Source: Microbacterium rhizosphaerae
Lineage (GTDB): Bacteria; Actinomycetota; Actinomycetes; Actinomycetales; Microbacteriaceae
Assembly: GCF_034120055.1 (NCBI RefSeq)
Contig: NZ_CP139368.1
Location: forward strand, 186,001 to 250,000
Length of the DNA: 64,000 bases
Reading direction: 5' to 3'
Part shown: positions 62,673 to 64,000 of the stretch, piece by piece
How the letters are laid out: every line of letters starts with the position of its first letter
How positions within the stretch are numbered: the stretch's first letter is position 1
Translations under genes and position numbers: made by a program
The notes under the pieces: model-generated
Seen by the model: only the letters and a program-made list of their open reading frames with translations
Databases searched by the model: none
What the model was told of the DNA's origin: nothing

Positions 62673-63214
62673 GCCGACCTCACCGCCTCGACCTGCGCCC
62701 TCGACCCCAGCGCCATGACGATCCGGCGCTCCCAGCGCAGCACGCTCTCGCGCTGACGCTCGACATCCAGGTCGGACGAGACGCCGACGACGTGCAGGTA
62801 CAGGATCCGCCGGTCCCGGTCGGCCTCGATGATGAGCGATCCGGGAATGAGGGATGCGGTCACCCCGACGTGGGTCATGATGAGGTCGTCGTCGGTGCGC
62901 AGCTGTACCGCGATCACCGCGGTGCCGGGATAGCGCCAGGGATTCATGACCTGCCAGGCGACGGTGAGCGATCCGCGCACGAGGGCGCCGACGAAGGTCA
63001 CGACGAACACGAGGCCGAACCAGAGGTTGAGCCGGCCCGAGAGCTCGACCGCGGGGAGACGGAAGACGCGGGTGACGAACACCGCGACGACGACGCCCGT
63101 GACGAAGGCGAGCACGGTGAACTGCCCCCACAGCAGCATCCACAGGGCGACGAGCCAGACGAAGAACGGCAGCTGGCGCCACGCGCGCCGGGCGACCGAC
63201 ACCCCGGGGCTCAC
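62669..63214 (-). CDS. mnhE: Mrp-type Na+/H+ antiporter subunit E
   Basis: A 181-residue membrane protein with two or three N-terminal helices (FFVWLVALWMLLWGQFTVLA first) and a soluble C-terminal domain with the family stretch THVGVTASLIPGSLIIEAD. GTG 63214 overlaps the mnhD stop (GTGA). It joins the small-subunit module of the antiporter. Confidence 0.9.
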   Translation of the reverse strand: MSPGVSVARRAWRQLPFFVWLVALWMLLWGQFTVLAFVTGVVVAVFVTRVFRLPAVELSGRLNLWFGLVFVVTFVGALVRGSLTVAWQVMNPWRYPGTAVIAVQLRTDDDLIMTHVGVTASLIPGSLIIEADRDRRILYLHVVGVSSDLDVERQRESVLRWERRIVMALGSRAQVEAVRSA

Positions 63215-64000
63215 TTCGCCGCCTCCTGCCCGAGCTGGACGAGACCGACGGGCTGGAGGATCTCGGCGCCGATGCGGTTGCAGACGTCGTACAGCGGTCC
63301 CGCGAAGACCGTGAGGGCGACGGTGGCGGCGACCATGCCGACGGTCGCACCCGTCATGATGCGCGGGATGGCGCGGCGCTCGGTCTGCACGAGGGCCTCC
63401 GGCGCGTCGCCGAGGTACGCGACGCGCGCCTCGGTCTCCGGCTCGGCGAGGTCCTCGTCGCTCTCGCGCCAGAAGGACAGGTTCCACGCACGCATCAGGG
63501 CGTACAGCGTGAGCAGCGACGTCACGATGCCCCCGACGATGAGCACCATCATGAGCGGGGTGCCGACCTGGGCGGCCGCGTCGAACAGCGCGAACTTGCC
63601 GATGAACCCGGAGAAGGGCGGCAGGCCGCCCAGGTTCACCGCGGGGATGAAGTACAGCACGGCGATGACGGGGGCAGCCCGCATGAGGCCCTTGACCTTG
63701 AGGATGGACGTCGACCCGGCTCTGCGCTCGATGAGGCCCACCGCGAGGAACAGCGTCGTCTGCACGACGATGTGGTGGACGATGTAGTACGTCGTCGCAC
63801 CGAGCGCCGCCGGGGTGGCGATCGCGATGCCGAAGACCATGTAGCCGATGTGGCTCACGAGCGTGAACGACAGGATGCGCTTCATCTCGGCCTGCGCCAC
63901 GGCCCCGAGCACCCCGACGATCATCGTCAGCAGAGCGACGATCAGCAGCAGCGTGTTGACGTCGTTGTCGCGGAACAGCTCGGTCTCGGTGCGGATGATC
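63211..64000 (-). CDS. mnhD: Mrp-type Na+/H+ antiporter subunit D (3' part)
   Basis: The frame is open to the end of the window, so the start lies beyond 64000. The visible 262 residues carry the last third to half of a NuoL/M/N-like antiporter subunit: MKRILSFTLVSHIGYMVFGI holds the conserved Lys-containing helix, HHIVVQTTLFLAVGLIE the conserved His helix, and GLPPFSGFIGKFALF the next. Related subunits A and C would be expected further along outside the window. Confidence 0.92.
   Translation of the reverse strand, partial: IIRTETELFRDNDVNTLLLIVALLTMIVGVLGAVAQAEMKRILSFTLVSHIGYMVFGIAIATPAALGATTYYIVHHIVVQTTLFLAVGLIERRAGSTSILKVKGLMRAAPVIAVLYFIPAVNLGGLPPFSGFIGKFALFDAAAQVGTPLMMVLIVGGIVTSLLTLYALMRAWNLSFWRESDEDLAEPETEARVAYLGDAPEALVQTERRAIPRIMTGATVGMVAATVALTVFAGPLYDVCNRIGAEILQPVGLVQLGQEAAK

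Overview
The window is a high-GC (roughly 70%) actinobacterial chromosome segment. Gene content, many GTG starts, leaderless-type promoters and strong use of GGATGC/GCATCC suggest a Microbacteriaceae member close to Microbacterium; the genus is an inference from style and was not tested by any search. No rRNA, tRNA, CRISPR array, insertion sequence or prophage was seen. Almost all sequence is coding.

Layout. 1-7.4 kb: end of a siderophore-interacting protein, an alpha/beta hydrolase, a minus-strand PadR-MFS-shikimate dehydrogenase operon with a palindromic operator, two small conserved genes, purC and a repeat-containing membrane protein. 7.5-9.8 kb: an NCS2 uracil/xanthine permease and a two-domain VOC dioxygenase-like protein. 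9.8-15.8 kb: a cellobiose/cello-oligosaccharide module on the minus strand (binding protein, two permeases, GH1 beta-glucosidase, LacI regulator) preceded by three CebR-type boxes. 15.9-22 kb: purS-purQ, a 2-hydroxyacid dehydrogenase, a GH13 alpha-glucosidase with its LacI regulator, and an M20 amidohydrolase. 22-32.4 kb: a potassium island, with a KimA-type transporter followed by a small membrane ORF and kdpFABCDE. 32.4-41.3 kb: sufS-sufU, an ArsR-AHSA1-hydrolase operon, a DksA/TraR zinc-finger protein, a secreted phosphoesterase and efeO-efeB without an adjacent efeU. 41.4-55 kb: purL, small and hypothetical membrane genes, chorismate mutase, an AI-2E family transporter, a LuxR regulator with a flavoprotein, a lactonase-like beta-propeller, purA, a Pr6Pr membrane protein, a NUDIX hydrolase and argG. 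54.7-64 kb: TetR, a degenerate ABC-ATPase-like protein, a YhgE/Pip exporter-like protein, a membrane-anchored penicillin-acylase-family enzyme, a secreted lytic transglycosylase and a partial Mrp-type antiporter operon (mnhD-E-F-G).

The genes fall into three themes: purine synthesis spread over four loci (purC, purSQ, purL, purA), sugar uptake and hydrolysis under LacI control, and cation homeostasis (KimA, Kdp, Mrp).

The most unusual signal is a family of short dispersed repeats with core CCCCTCGACAGGCTCGGGG. About fifteen copies or partial copies lie at five loci. One locus is an intergenic array; the other four are inside genes, including kdpB, always without breaking the frame. The core has no stop codon in any of its six frames. 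A second dispersed repeat overlaps the purL stop codon, and a third palindromic element follows the lytic transglycosylase gene. A second recurrent signal is a -10-like hexamer 6-8 nt before the start codon of about sixteen genes, pointing to widespread leaderless transcription.
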